Part shown: positions 33,321-44,325 of the stretch, piece by piece
Numbering within the stretch: position 1 is the first letter of the stretch
Layout of the letters: every line of letters starts with the position of its first letter
Source: Lycocorax pyrrhopterus obiensis
Taxonomy: Eukaryota; Chordata; Aves; Passeriformes; Paradisaeidae
Length of the DNA stretch: 64,000 bases
Assembly: GCA_014706295.1 (NCBI GenBank)
Contig: JACSVZ010000041.1
Coordinates: forward strand, 930,001 to 994,000
Direction of reading: 5' to 3'
Notes under the pieces: generated by a model
Databases searched by the model: none
What the model was told of the DNA's origin: nothing
What the model saw: the letters and a program-made list of their open reading frames with translations, nothing else
Program-made: the position numbers and the translations under genes

Positions 33321-36294
33321 TCATTAACCCTTTCACAGCTCTGTGCCTGTCACGCTTCCCGGCAAGAAGGAGAAGCCAAAGAGGCTGCAGGAATTTCAGG
33401 AGAAGGGATGGGAGCGTGGGTGCTGCAGAGAACAGAGAGTGCAAGTTTTCCAGCTCAGACTGTCCCAGCTGTGGGAGGTACAAACCTGGAGGAACCCCTG
33501 CAGTTCGTCCTTTGTTCCTCCCACCTGTTAATGGGGTCTGGATTTTTCTGGTTCGGTGCAGCTCACGGCAGGTGCTTTGTGCAGTTCCCAAGGACTTTCA
33601 GCTCCCCCAACATTTACTGCTCTTGTCCTGGAGTGTTCACCTGCTTCGTGAGTTGGGTTTGTCGTGATCTCACCTGCAGCCCATTCAAACCCAAGACTTG
33701 TGTTATTCTGAACTGGGCAATGCCCAGATTTAAAAAAAACCATCACAAACTGTCCATCCAGCCTGGCACTATAACATAATTTGCTCCAGTTTGCTAATGA
33801 AGACTAATTACCCCACTAATTCAGCATGGCTCTCTGTCCCTGACCGCTGCAAACCACCCTGCTGCTCCTCAGAATCCTGTTTGTTCCTTCTCCCTTCTCT
33901 TACTTTAAGCTCCTGGCTGCTCCAAGTGCCTTTGATTTAAAGGGGAATTGGGCACCGGCTGTGTGAGTTTCTGCAGGGAGCCCTTTCATGGAGACTCCTG
34001 CAATCTTCTCCAGGAATACTCCAATAATTGCAGTGACTGGGGACTTGCACTTGGGCATCTGAGAGGAAGCAGCAAAGACACGGGGAGGACTTGTTTGTTA
34101 AACTCCATGGAGAAGGGAAAAAATAATTGTGCTGAAGCCACAGGGTCTTCAGAAGCAGCAGTGGGCTGGAGGGGAATTCAGACCTTTGAGATTTTGTGGT
34201 GGTGTTCCTACAGACGGGACAAGAGAGGTGCAGGCTGGCAAGGGTGAGATGGAAAGGGAGGGCATGAGGAACACACGAGGAAGAAAGGAAGGAGATGAAG
34301 AGAATGAGATCAGAATGTCCCTGTGACTTCCAGGGGTTAGGAAGAGCCCCCGCTGTGGTCCGTGACCTGACCAAGCCATCAGCTATTGCACACCCCCAAT
34401 TTAAAGCAGAGAATTTACTATTTGTAATCCAGACAGTAGTAGCTGCCATGGATGCAGGCAGATCCATGGGTTGCTTGGGAGCCAGGGAAGAGCTGCCGGG
34501 GCGTTGCCTTGTCCATGGGGGAAGAATTTTAATTTTAATTCTGCAGTTTGGGTTCCTGCAGTGGCACCACGAACACTCTGCTCTACTGCAGAAGAACAGG
34601 AAGAACAAAGGCAGGGAATGCAGGCATCGCTCACCTCAGTCATCAGAGCAAGCACGAGACAGGAGCTGCAACTGCAGCCCGTCTCCTGCTGCACGCTGAG
34701 GAGCCACTGGTGAAATATTAATTAGAGAAGGAGCTGAAACTTGTAAAGATAAAAACTTTAGGAATCGTGTTCTAATGGCTGGAGTAGTTAAAAAGCAGAA
34801 TACAATATCCAGCAAGTAATGCTTAATCTGTTGGATCTCTCTCCCACTGGAGATTTTTAAGGAGAGATTAGAGAAACACGAGAGGAGTGCCAAGTCTGGC
34901 TGATGCTGCCTTTGAACACGCGACCTCCAGAGATTCCCTTCAGCTCTGTTTTTCTGTAATTGCGCATTGTGGAAGGCTCTGAAATTCAGCCTTTATTGAA
35001 AGACAAATGTAAAGCTTGAGAGAGTGCCTGAATATGAATGCAGCATCTCCCTCCCCCCCTCAGAATCTGGGGAAGTGATTAGGAGATCTCAGGAGCACAG
35101 TCAGGCCTCGTACTGGCTCCCCACAAACCCTCACTACGGTTCTAATGCCTTTTAATGCCCTGAACCATCTCTCTTTCAAACTGAAGCACGGGCTCCTCAG
35201 GAAATGGTGTTTCACGGAATGCTCAGGCACCAGGAGCTGCACGGCGAAGCCTCTGCTCTCAGGCACTCGGAGAATTCATGGACTGGACAGACGAGGGGAG
35301 AAGAGGCAGAGAGAAAATAACCCCCCTGAATCCAAGGAAAATAAAGGCTGGAGCTGGAACAGAACCCGGAGATTTTAGCTCTGGTCTCCAGCAGAATTCC
35401 AGCTCCAGAATGTTCTTTATTCTGCCCTTTATTCTGCCTCACCTTTATCACTTCAGACAGACCTGTTCAGTGCAGCGAACAATCAGAGCAATCCTGACTC
35501 AAAGGGCCCCAGAGTGAACCTGGAAAACGCTCCAGCTCTGCTAATTTCCCAGGGAATGATCAGCTGAGGGTTGCAGCAGCTGTGATAAGAGGATTCCTGT
35601 TTACAGCAGCAGCCCAGAACCTGCTCTTGTTTAATGGCACCTGTTTCATCCCCAGTCTGGGAGTCTGTCACAGCCAGGGACTATAAATTACTGCCACAGC
35701 AGTTCCTCACCACCTGCAGCCTCTCTGTGACCCATAAATCTCCCTGACATCTTTTTCCACGGCTCTTTTAATGCTCTTCATTTTCTTCCCTGCCTCCCTT
35801 TCTCCCCCTCTTTGCTCTGAAGAACCCAGCGGTTCCACCAGGAAGAAAAGGGGGAAAAAGCAGCAAGAAGCAGAAAGCAATCAGATTTTGTGGGGAAAGC
35901 TGGAGGTGAGAGCACAGTGAGAATTAACAGCCTCTGGACACGGAGTTGGACTCCTTGAAGTGCTTTGCAGTGTGGGAGTTGCTGAGGCGCTGGCAATGAC
36001 AATAAACTCCTTTACAGCAGCAGCAGTTCGGTCCCAGGAACGAGCTGATCACAGATTCCTTTGCAGAGACCACTCGGTGTTCTGAGCCACCACGTGTCCT
36101 ACAGGACAGGAGTTCCCGCAGCTTTTTGGGGTGACTGGATGTCACTGCAGGGAATGTCAGTGGGACCCTGCGAGGTCCCTTTTCAGCTTCTCGGGAGTTC
36201 ACAGAGACACAGTGACACAAAGGGCAGTAAGAATTCACTCCATGCATTTGGATTTCACAGCCTCTCACCGAACTGCAGCATCCTCTTAGCAGAG
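33321..36294. other. Single-copy non-coding sequence
   Basis: Includes a purine-rich run at about 34235-34315, an AT-rich patch at 34710-34830 and a pyrimidine-rich run facing a purine-rich run at 35790-35880. Frame 33937-34608 (minus, 223 codons) is not supported by any domain and is opposed by plus-strand frames. Confidence 0.4.
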
Positions 36295-36740
36295 AAATTG
36301 CTTAACTGATTTATGTAATCATAATTTCCCCTCACACCACCTCATTGGCTCACTGGACAGTCTGACCACAGCACAGATATCTGCTCATGGGTTTTCTTAT
36401 TTCATTACTCATTTTGCTTTTTGCTCTGTTACATTTATTTGATTTAGACAATAACATCTCTGTCAAGCGCAGTTTAATTGGTATCTAAGGCCTAGTCTGC
36501 ATTTACATTTTACTGGAATAATAATGTTGCTAAGGGGGAGGATATTTTTTAGAAAAGACTTATGCTGCTCTGAACTCCTCGGTGGCTGCAATGAGGTTGG
36601 AATAAAAGTGATTTACTCTCGTTTGCTTCTTCCCCTACTCTGTGGTAATAGCAATCTAATTATAAAGTATGTTTATGCTGACACAATCATATCCACAATC
36701 GGGGTTTGTTCTTTCATTCTTCATTTGTCTTAATGTAAAT
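36295..36740. promoter_or_regulatory. Candidate enhancer-like AT-rich element, 450 bp
   Basis: Non-repetitive AT-rich block with a TAATTA core at 36657-36662, many ATTTA and TAAT half-sites and no substantial frame. Edges against GC-richer flanks are sharp. Inferred to be a possible conserved element; conservation needs alignment. Confidence 0.32.
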
Positions 36741-37800
36741 TCTGCCGGAGGAAAATGCCACGTGCACACACAGACACCACCAGCAGGATCATCAGAGCCC
36801 CCAAAACCCATTTGGGTGAATTCCTCAGCTGATAATTCTGTCCCCGGGGCTTTAATCTCCGAAGTGGGGACCGTAACTGCTTGATTTGCATTACAGCAGT
36901 AATAAAAGACTCCCACAGTGCTGAAAAAAACGCCATTTATGGGACTCCCTTTTGGAAAATAGGATCAGCAGCGCAGTGAGGGGCTAAACTGCTGTTACTT
37001 ACAATGGACACCGGATTCATTTAACCCTCAGAGCTCTGCACGCAGCAGACCAATGAAACTGTGTCGGTAAGAGAATCCCAGAGTTTCTGCCACACAATTC
37101 CCCAGTCTCCTATGGAACAGGAGAAGCAGAACAGCAGAGCAGGAGCTGGGCTGATGTGACCGAGAGAAAGGTAAAATGTAGTTAATTCCTGTGGGGGAAA
37201 AAACAATTACTGCTGTTAAAAGGATAAATAAAGTGGCCCTTGTGGGAGGATCAGTTCCGGAAATGCACAATTAGGGGCAAGAAGGAGCAATTGCATTAAT
37301 TGGTGCTTAGTCTTGTCTCATTGAAGAGCCAGGACTGCGCTTTCCCACGTGTTTGGTTTGGTTTGGCTTTGGTGCTTTGTTTGTTTTTGGGGTCTGTTTT
37401 AACTGCTCGTGCTGGCTGTGCCCATCTGTGAGGTTGGATGTGACCCTGAGCACTCAGATAATCCTATTTTTGTTTGGTTTAATCTCATTAAGTTCCTCAG
37501 TACCAGTCGAGATTAAAACCCATGACCAACAAATGCTGGAATAAAGACGAAATGCAAATGGTGTTTTCTGCACCTCGGTGTCAGGGGGTTTATAGCAATT
37601 CCCAATAATGTGCAGCCTGGTATTAGGGCTGAAGAAGGTGAGCTGCGGAGATGAAGAGCTGTGGTAACTTTTCATCTCCCAGAATAAAGATAAAACAAAA
37701 GGATTACAGTAAAAGTTGCTCGAATTGCCCTTGGGCCGTGCAGCACGATGTAATTCTGGGACCACAACAGGAGCTTCCTCCTCGAGGCAGCCCCACAGGA
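36741..37800. other. Single-copy non-coding sequence upstream of the G-rich array
   Basis: A GTTTGGTTTGGTTTGG run at about 37348-37364 and an octamer ATGCAAAT at 37552-37559. Nothing else recognised. Confidence 0.4.
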
Positions 37801-38198
37801 GGGGATGGGGATGGGGATGGGGATGGGGATGGGGATAGGGACGGGGATGGGGATAGGGATGGGGATGGGGATGGGGATGGGGATAGGGATGGGGATGGGG
37901 ATGGGGATGGGGATGGGACGGGGATGGGATGGGGATGGGGATGGGGATGGGGACGGGGATGGGGATGGGGATAAGGATGGGGATGGGATGGGGATGGGGA
38001 TAAGGATGGGGATGGGGATGGGGATGGGGACGGGGACGGGGACGGGGACGAGGATGGGGATGGGGATGGGGATGAGGATGGGGATGGTGATGGGGATTGG
38101 GATGGGGATGGGGACGGGGACGGGGACGGGGACGGGGATGGGGATGGTGATGGGGATTGGGATGGGGACGGGGATGGGGATGGGGACGGGGATGGGGA
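37801..38198 (+). repeat. G-rich hexanucleotide array (GGGGAT/GGGGAC), about 400 bp
   Basis: About 66 hexamers of GGGGAT with frequent GGGGAC variants and occasional GATAAG, GGGATG and GGTGAT interruptions. A second-order pattern is visible: the block at 38081-38108 recurs at 38141-38168, 60 bp (ten hexamers) away. The plus strand is almost purely G/A/T with G-runs of four every six bases, so G-quadruplex formation is very likely in vitro. The hexamer period keeps several frames open: a 408-codon minus-strand frame rich in Pro-His and Pro-Ile and plus-strand Gly-Met/Gly-Asp frames. These are artefacts. Confidence 0.97.
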
Positions 38199-39470
38199 GC
38201 CCTGCTGCTGCTGTCAGGTTGGGGATGGCTGGGGACGGGAGTGTGGCTCCAGCTGGTGCCCCTGCACTGGGGTGGGACGGAGGTGATGGCAGTGGGGAGA
38301 ACCTTGGCTGGGTTCTGGGGGGCTGGCGGGGACGAAAAGCAGCTGGGCTGAGTGGCAGCAGCGCCGGGACGGAGCCGGGGGCTCTCGGAGGTGCCCAAAT
38401 CCATCCCCTGCACGCTCCCAGGGATGCTGAGGGGAGGCCAGGGCAGAGCAGCCTCGGCCGCCGTTGCCGTGACAAATAATGACAGAAAATGACTGGAGCC
38501 TTTTACAGGTAATGCTGCAATAAAAAATATCCCGGGGGTGATAATGGGGCTGGGCCCTGCCAGGGCTGGGATGGGCTGAGGGCTCTGTGGGATGAACGAG
38601 CTCTGGGAGGAAGGTGAAGCTTCCAAGCAGGATTTTAATTTGGTTTTAGAATGAAGTTGCTTTGGCCGCTCTCCCTCCATTAAATCCCTGTTGCTGATGA
38701 CGTTTGTGAGCTGCTCCCCCCAGGACAGGGTGCACAGGGCAGGGAATGAACCCCGGCCTGCGCTGGGCTGTTTGAAATGATGGTGAAACAGGCACTGCTC
38801 TCCTCAGTGGCACAAAGGCAGGAACGGCACATTTCCTGCAGTATTCAAATAATCCTGTGCATTTCTGGGATTTTCCCCTTCTCCAGTCATTCTAAATAGA
38901 TTGTGCAAGATCTGAAGGTACCTCACACTCACAGGCCTGATTTTAGGCACTGTACAAACACAGAGCTGCAGCTTCCTTTGCAGCTTCAAACACCACGCTC
39001 ACACTTTTATTGCTGAAAAAAACCACCCTGAACGAGTTAGCACCAGTTTCAATGCAAAAGAAATAATCCAGCAGTGTGCGAAGTCCATAATTTGCAGGCT
39101 CCTGCTGCTCCCCTTGGCCTGTAATGACCAAAGGCTGTCGGAATGTCATAATTCCAACGGGGAGCGAAGTTACAGCCGTAACACTGTGTGTGAAGGCATC
39201 AAACATTCATGACCGTATCTGAGGCTTTCTAGTCCATAAACCTTCTCTGAACTCAAGTAATGGAGTTATCAAAAAGACAGAGCAGCTGTTCATGGGACCT
39301 GTGTGACATCCACGGGCTCCACCGGAATGTTCCGGGGCGTGGAGTACCTTGGGATAATCAGGGCCATTGTATAAAATATGAGCCAGACTTCAACTTTTGG
39401 CTTTTTCCAATCTTTTTCCCTCAGATTTGTGGATAAGCACGTTATTTGGTGCAGCACCAGACCAGTGAAG
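38199..39470. other. Single-copy non-coding sequence
   Basis: GC-rich to about 38480, then mixed. No gene, transposon or RNA gene is recognised. Confidence 0.4.
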
Positions 39471-39636
39471 GTGCTGGACTGGTGACCCTGGCGCTGGACT
39501 GGTCACCCTGGCGCTGGACTGGTGACCCTGGCGCTGGGCTGGTGACCCTGGTGCTGGACTGGTCACCCTGGTGCTGGGCTGGTGACCCTGGCGCTGGACT
39601 GGTGACCCTGGTGATGGACTGGTGACCCTGGTGCTG
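39471..39636. repeat. 20-bp minisatellite, 8.3 copies
   Basis: Eight units of exactly 20 bp, consensus GCGCTGGACTGGTGACCCTG. Only a few positions vary: GCG/GTG at the start, GGACT/GGGCT in the middle, and GGTGACC/GGTCACC near the end. GGTCACC occurs in copies 2 and 5, the rest have GGTGACC. The 20-bp period is not a multiple of three, but the unit has no stop in several frames, so a minus-strand frame of Pro-Gly-Ser-Pro and Val-Thr-Ser repeats survives. Not coding. Confidence 0.96.
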
Positions 39637-40199
39637 TCCTGCACACCCCGAGGACACTTAAGCACTGCTTTAATTCCAGTAACACATCGCCCGATGAACA
39701 CAGCAGCAAATCTGAGGAGAAGGAAGGTCTGAGGTTGTGAAGAGCTCTCTGTGTGCTCAGTACCCAGCTGCTGTCAGGGGGTTCAGCCTGTGTCTGGGAT
39801 TTATTTGCATGCAGAGCCAGCAGGGCGTTCTGTTTTCCGTATGGCAGCAGGGCAATTGGATTTGAGAGCATTTTGCTGGACAGGTCTTGCTCCAAACCTC
39901 CTTTCCTTGCCAGGGAGCAGGAAATCTCCTGCCCCTGTGTCACTGCAGAGCAGCCCTGGCTCTGTGTGTGCCTGACACCCAAATCCTGCTGCTGCCTGAG
40001 CTTTGCACTGAATATTTCACCCTGGGCCTGTCTAAACCTCGGAGCATCACACTTGCAGACCGTGCACGTAAATAATTTATGGGAAACATTCTGCGGATTT
40101 TAAGCCCTGCCCTTTTGGCACCTGCGTTCTCATCTGTGGATGTTGCTCGTGTTGTACAGGGCTGGGATAAAAGAGCTTCCCCGTGAATTGGTTATGGTG
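39637..40199. other. Single-copy non-coding sequence
   Basis: Mixed composition with overlapping short frames on both strands. No recognised feature. Confidence 0.4.
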
Positions 40200-40600
40200 G
40201 ATTTTAGGAGAAAGCAGAAGTAGCTGTTACCCACGTAAATATGCAAAACTTTGCTGGTAACAAACTAGAAAAAAAAAGGCTAATTAGTGTAATTACTGTC
40301 ATTATAATTCTAATTTAACGGCACAGACTTGTATTGCAGCAACATCAGAGCTGTCACATTTGCAAACTGCATAATTATATGTATTAAGTGCTGTCTCTGT
40401 TGCATCCAATGTATGAAATGGGCTGTTACCTTAGAGTGCTCCAGAAAAGAAGTCAAGATGTCACTAAAGGGCTGACTTCTCCTTGATTTTTCTGATTACC
40501 AGTGAAGGGTGAAACAAAAAGCTTGTCTAAATAAACGTCTTTTCAAAACTTCCTTGATAAAATTCATAAATAGATGGTGAGCTGGAAATGCTGAATGAAA
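40200..40600. promoter_or_regulatory. Candidate enhancer-like element with paired TAATTA cores
   Basis: Two TAATTA cores at 40281-40286 and 40290-40295 start 9 bp apart, close to one helical turn, inside a dense AT-rich run that also holds ATTATAATTCTAATTTAAC. An A9 run lies at about 40269-40277. The rest of the block is high-complexity. Paired homeodomain cores at this spacing make it one of the best regulatory candidates, by inference only. Confidence 0.33.
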
Positions 40601-41160
40601 TCATTCCAGGCTTGTCAAAGAACTCCGAGACCTGGCACCGCTGCCACAGAGGAGCAGTTATCAGCATGGAAATGTGTTTTAGTCGTGTATTTAACATGCA
40701 GCTCTTGGCTGAGCGCAGGTTTGGGCGGAGTGAGAACTTAAAAACGGTCAGAAAGCTCCCCCAGAATTTGCTGTACACTGAGAGATTGGTTTGTTCCTCA
40801 GGCAACGTTAAATTCTGCTCATCCAGTGTTTGAAAACGGGGCTTGTGTTTGTCCCTGCAGTGGCAGGGCAGGGATGGTGACACTTCTTCCTTTGCTTAGC
40901 CAGCGTTCCCAGCGGGATTCGCTGCCCTGGCTGGGAAGAGACACAACCCAGGGTCTCGGAGCAGAGCCCTCAACCAAAGCCTCCAGCTCTCGTGAGGAGG
41001 AACAGAAAACTCCAACAGGAGCAGAGTTTTGACATGACCCAAATGAAATTTCGAGTCTGAATCTTTGAACTGGGTTTTATTCCCTCAGACCGTGACATGT
41101 TGCACGCCCTCTCTGAGCCCCCAGCCCTCCTCCAGCAGGCTGGGGAAGAGCATCCTGTGA
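40601..41160. other. Single-copy non-coding sequence
   Basis: GC-balanced and featureless. Frames at 40527-40883 (minus) and 40588-40833 (plus) overlap each other. Confidence 0.4.
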
Positions 41161-41464
41161 GACTTCCTTCGTTAATATGTATTTATGCTTCTGGAGCACT
41201 CTTGACGGTTTGTTTTCTCCCCCTTTCTACATAAAAAATGAGTTGCTTTTGTAGCGCTCAGCATTGTGTTATGAATATTAATCCAGAGGGTTTATTTTTG
41301 TTATTCTAAATCTGCCTGTATCCTTTGTAAGAAGAAAAATGGGACATAATTAATCTCTCTGTTAATCTTGATATTTGCATGGAACAAGTGAAACAAGCTC
41401 TTCAAACCACTTGGTTGACTCTTAAGAAGTATTTACACTGCAGTTCAGAGGGAAACTCGAGGGC
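41161..41464. promoter_or_regulatory. Candidate AT-rich regulatory element
   Basis: AT-rich, with a TAATTA core at 41347-41352 followed by GTTAATC and a TATGAATATTAAT run at about 41270. It abuts a short TTTA microsatellite. Inference only. Confidence 0.25.
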
Positions 41465-41484
41465 TTATTTATTTATTTATTTTC
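41465..41484. repeat. Short TTTA microsatellite
   Basis: About five TTTA/TTAT units ending in TTTTCATC. A second, longer TTTA tract lies 500 bp downstream. Confidence 0.8.
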
Positions 41485-41997
41485 ATCATCTAAGATCCAA
41501 TACACACAGTGGGAGGCAAATTTTTCTAATTCCCAGGGAGTTTTATCTGGCTCGGTGCAGAGGGGGGAGGATGAATCCAGAAGTGCCCGCGGGAGAAGGG
41601 GTGGGAAGTTCCCAAACTGGAAAAGGGAACTTTTCCTGGAAAAGTTTTCCTTGGAAAAGGAACCCCTGGCAGCTCAGTCCATAACCCCGGGGCACAGCTC
41701 AGGGCAGCAGGGCAGGGGCACTCTCCAGGTTTACACCTGGGTCTGGTGTGCGGGAATCTGCTTTAGGGTCAGACACAGGGGTGGCCTGGATGCCCTCGGG
41801 AATGGTGCTCCCTGTCCCCGTGCCCTGCCTCAGGGAGAGGTGTGGATAAAGCCCAGAGAGGAGCAGGGGCTGGCAGCAGCAGGGCTGGGACAGGAATCAT
41901 CGTTTCCAAAGCCAAGCCCTGTGTATGAAAATGTGAGAACCAAACTCGGCGGTGGCGTCTCCCTGCGATGGGGATGTGAGGCAGAAGGAAAGCTGTG
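41485..41997. other. Non-coding sequence with clustered short inverted repeats
   Basis: At 41621-41660 the purine-pyrimidine motif GGAAAA and its complement TTTTCC occur several times in both orientations. The remainder is GC-balanced and featureless. Confidence 0.45.
41628..41658. repeat. Overlapping inverted repeats of AACTTTTCC / GGAAAAGTT
   Basis: AACTTTTCC-T-GGAAAAGTT is a perfect 9-bp-arm dyad at 41628-41646. It overlaps TTTTCC-TT-GGAAAA at 41645-41658. Two mutually exclusive hairpins are therefore possible. This probably arose by local duplication of GGAAAA. Confidence 0.85.
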
Positions 41998-42035
41998 ATT
42001 TATTTATTTATTTATTGTTTATTTATTATTTATTC
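41998..42035. repeat. TTTA microsatellite, interrupted
   Basis: A run of TTTA tetranucleotides with a GTTTA interruption and a TTATTATTTATT end. It is immediately followed by GC-richer single-copy DNA. Confidence 0.9.
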
Positions 42036-42439
42036 CCACTGTCCCCAGCCAGGTGTGAATGAACCCCTGCATAATCTGCCTTAGAAGTTCACCTCTTCAG
42101 AACACCTCTGCCAAGCTGCTGAGGGGTCTCTTCTGCTTTTGCCAAATACCCCCTAACAGGGCAGGGAGGTGGGAGCAGCCTTGGTGGCTCTGGGGTTTGT
42201 TTCCTGAGGAACTTGGGCTCCTCTGGTTACCAGAATGACTTTTAGGGGTGTGTGAATGAATACAGACGATCGTGGAGCCCCCACCACTCCCTGGAAAATG
42301 CTTTTGGGTTGTTGCTCTGTGTAACTTCCCATCCCTGAGCAGTGTTTTTAATGTGATTTTATCCTTTCGATGGCTCCTCTGTAGACTGAAGAACATGGAA
42401 AATAACAACATATAGTGGACACCTTGCCTGGGAATGCAG
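42036..42439. other. Single-copy non-coding sequence
   Basis: Mixed composition, no recognised feature. Confidence 0.4.
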
Positions 42440-42740
42440 CTTCTCCCAAGTCTCTGAAGTGTAATTGAGTTAATAACTGGTTAACCACTTGCTAATGTAT
42501 AATTTTCTCATTTAGGCAAGGAAGTTGTAATTAACACATATGGCCTACGGATACATGCAGAGGTGGGAGGGGAGGGCAGGGAGGATGTATCTCATTTTCC
42601 TCCCTCTTTTTCCACATATGGATAGATTAAAATGTCTTCTTCTGTGGGAATTACATTTTAATGAACTCTAATATGTACAGATCCCTTTAACGAAGGGTTT
42701 TTATCAGTTCTTTTAATTACAAGGACCAGCTTGAAGCAAA
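42440..42740. promoter_or_regulatory. Candidate enhancer-like AT-rich element
   Basis: Contains a TAATTA core at 42538-42543 followed by ACACATATGG, and a second ACATATGG at about 42614-42621 (an E-box-like CATATG in each). The 80 bp between them is purine-rich. Duplicated ACATATGG around a TAATTA core is suggestive but unproven. Confidence 0.28.
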
Positions 42741-43321
42741 AGGGCTTGAAAAGCTTTGTATTTAGGAGGAAGAAAGGGAGAAGGGGGCGAATCTCCATGG
42801 CAAAGGACCTGTCCTTCCACTCGTGCTGCATCACCGCCCCGTGGAATCCACTCTCAATAATCCACTGTGAGGAGGTCTCCAAATTCCCCTGCTGCTGCTG
42901 GAGATCCCATTCTTCCCTTTTCTGCCCCGAATCCCCCAAGGGGCTCAGTCTGATGTCGGCCTTGGAGGGTGCAGATCCCTTTTCCCACTGTCAGCTCCGG
43001 AGGTTTCCCGCCGGGCAGGATCCCGAATTCCCAAAGAGCCGCCGGTCCTTGCACAGTCACGGGTTGTGGCATCCTCCGAGCTTCCCCGAGCAGTAACTCG
43101 GTGCCTGTAATGTCACCCTCTGGCAGCAGGTGTCCCTTCAAGCTCGCCAATACTCTGCATTTGTATTTGTGTTTTTATGTATGTGTGAGGGATATCGCAG
43201 AGATTATCTTGAATGAAACGCCTCCTGCGAGTGTCCCAAATTTTATCTTTATTTTTTTAGTGGCGTAGTCTGAGGAGTTGATTTGGGGTTTTGTCAATAA
43301 TATTCTGTGAAAAGATAAAGA
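42741..43321. other. Single-copy non-coding sequence
   Basis: GC-balanced. Overlapping frames on both strands at 42658-43150, none with a domain. Confidence 0.4.
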
Positions 43322-43371
43322 ACCCCAAAAAACCAACAAAACAAACAAACAAAAGAGAACAAAAAAAAAGC
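43322..43371. repeat. A-rich simple repeat (AAAC-type)
   Basis: A-rich low-complexity sequence with several AAAC units and a final A9 run. It may be the tail of a lost retroposon on the plus strand, but no element body is recognisable upstream. Confidence 0.75.
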
Positions 43372-44325
43372 TGTTGATGGCCCATGTTCCACAAATGTAA
43401 AATAATGGTCTGGAAACACTCGTGTGTTTCTTGGGAGGGTGGATGAAGGGACTCCTGTTTGTTCTGGAGGGAGGTCTGAGCGGAGGCAGGGTGTGAGGGC
43501 TTTGTTACAAAAATCCCCCGTGTGTGTCTGCGTTCCCTGCCGCCACACACAACGAGACCTCCAGACCCCGGGGTTTAGATGCCGTTCGTTCTCATCAGCA
43601 AAATTCTTCTCATTTTGGAAAAATGAAAATGCCGTTGGAAAGGGAACCTGGGTTTTCCTGCCTCCTGCTGATTTTTGGCGCCTCTGAACAGCCCCGACTC
43701 CTCGGGAAGCTGCTCTGGGTTAGGGGAGCTGCAGGCTTCCTTCAGCTGCTCCGTGGGTTGGATAGGGAGAGGTTAAAGCTTGGTCCCAGAGGAACAAATG
43801 GGTTGTCCTGGCCAGGTTCTGCGGAGCAAATCAGTCCTGCGAGAGCGTCTGGGTTGAATTTTGCCTCCTCCTCCAGCAGGGATCGCTCCGATGTCCTCCA
43901 TCCCCACTCGCACCTGCCGGAGCCCGTGGCATCTGGGGGGGTCTTGGGGAGCTCATTCCTCATTAACTGCAGATGGTTTCCAACGCTCAGAAATATAAAT
44001 AACAGACACCTACGATGGGAAGAAGCAATAAATGCCTCAGACTCTCCTGGGTTGTGTTCTGTCTTCCTGTGCCTCCCCCCTCCTGCTCCTCTTTTGGAGC
44101 TCCTTCCGCAAGAGCCGTGACAGCCATTTCCCAGAATGTTCCTCTCCGTGTCGGTATCCTGGTGCCATTCTGAGCTCCCAGAGTTGTAAATAAATGCCTG
44201 GTTGCCAGGGTGACGGGCATTTGATGATAGTCAGTTGAATAAATAAATATGCTGGGAAATTAAACCTCCTGGGTCTGCCAGTCCCTGAGCGCTGCTGCTC
44301 TGAGCTGCTGCTGCCGTGGAGAGAG
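43372..44325. other. Single-copy non-coding sequence
   Basis: GC-balanced. Plus-strand frame 43524-44120 (198 codons) lacks domains and is opposed on the minus strand, so I do not accept it as a gene. Confidence 0.4.

Noticed and set aside
6315..37559. Five plus-strand ATGCAAAT octamers as evidence of one coordinated system
   Set aside because: An 8-mer in 64 kb is expected about once per strand, and more in AT-rich sequence. Only those inside AT-rich islands are mentioned, as weak support.
37454..38680. 408-codon minus-strand open frame rich in Pro-His and Pro-Ile
   Set aside because: It exists because the hexanucleotide array has a period that is a multiple of three. Plus-strand frames are equally open, and the flanks carry no domain or splice context.
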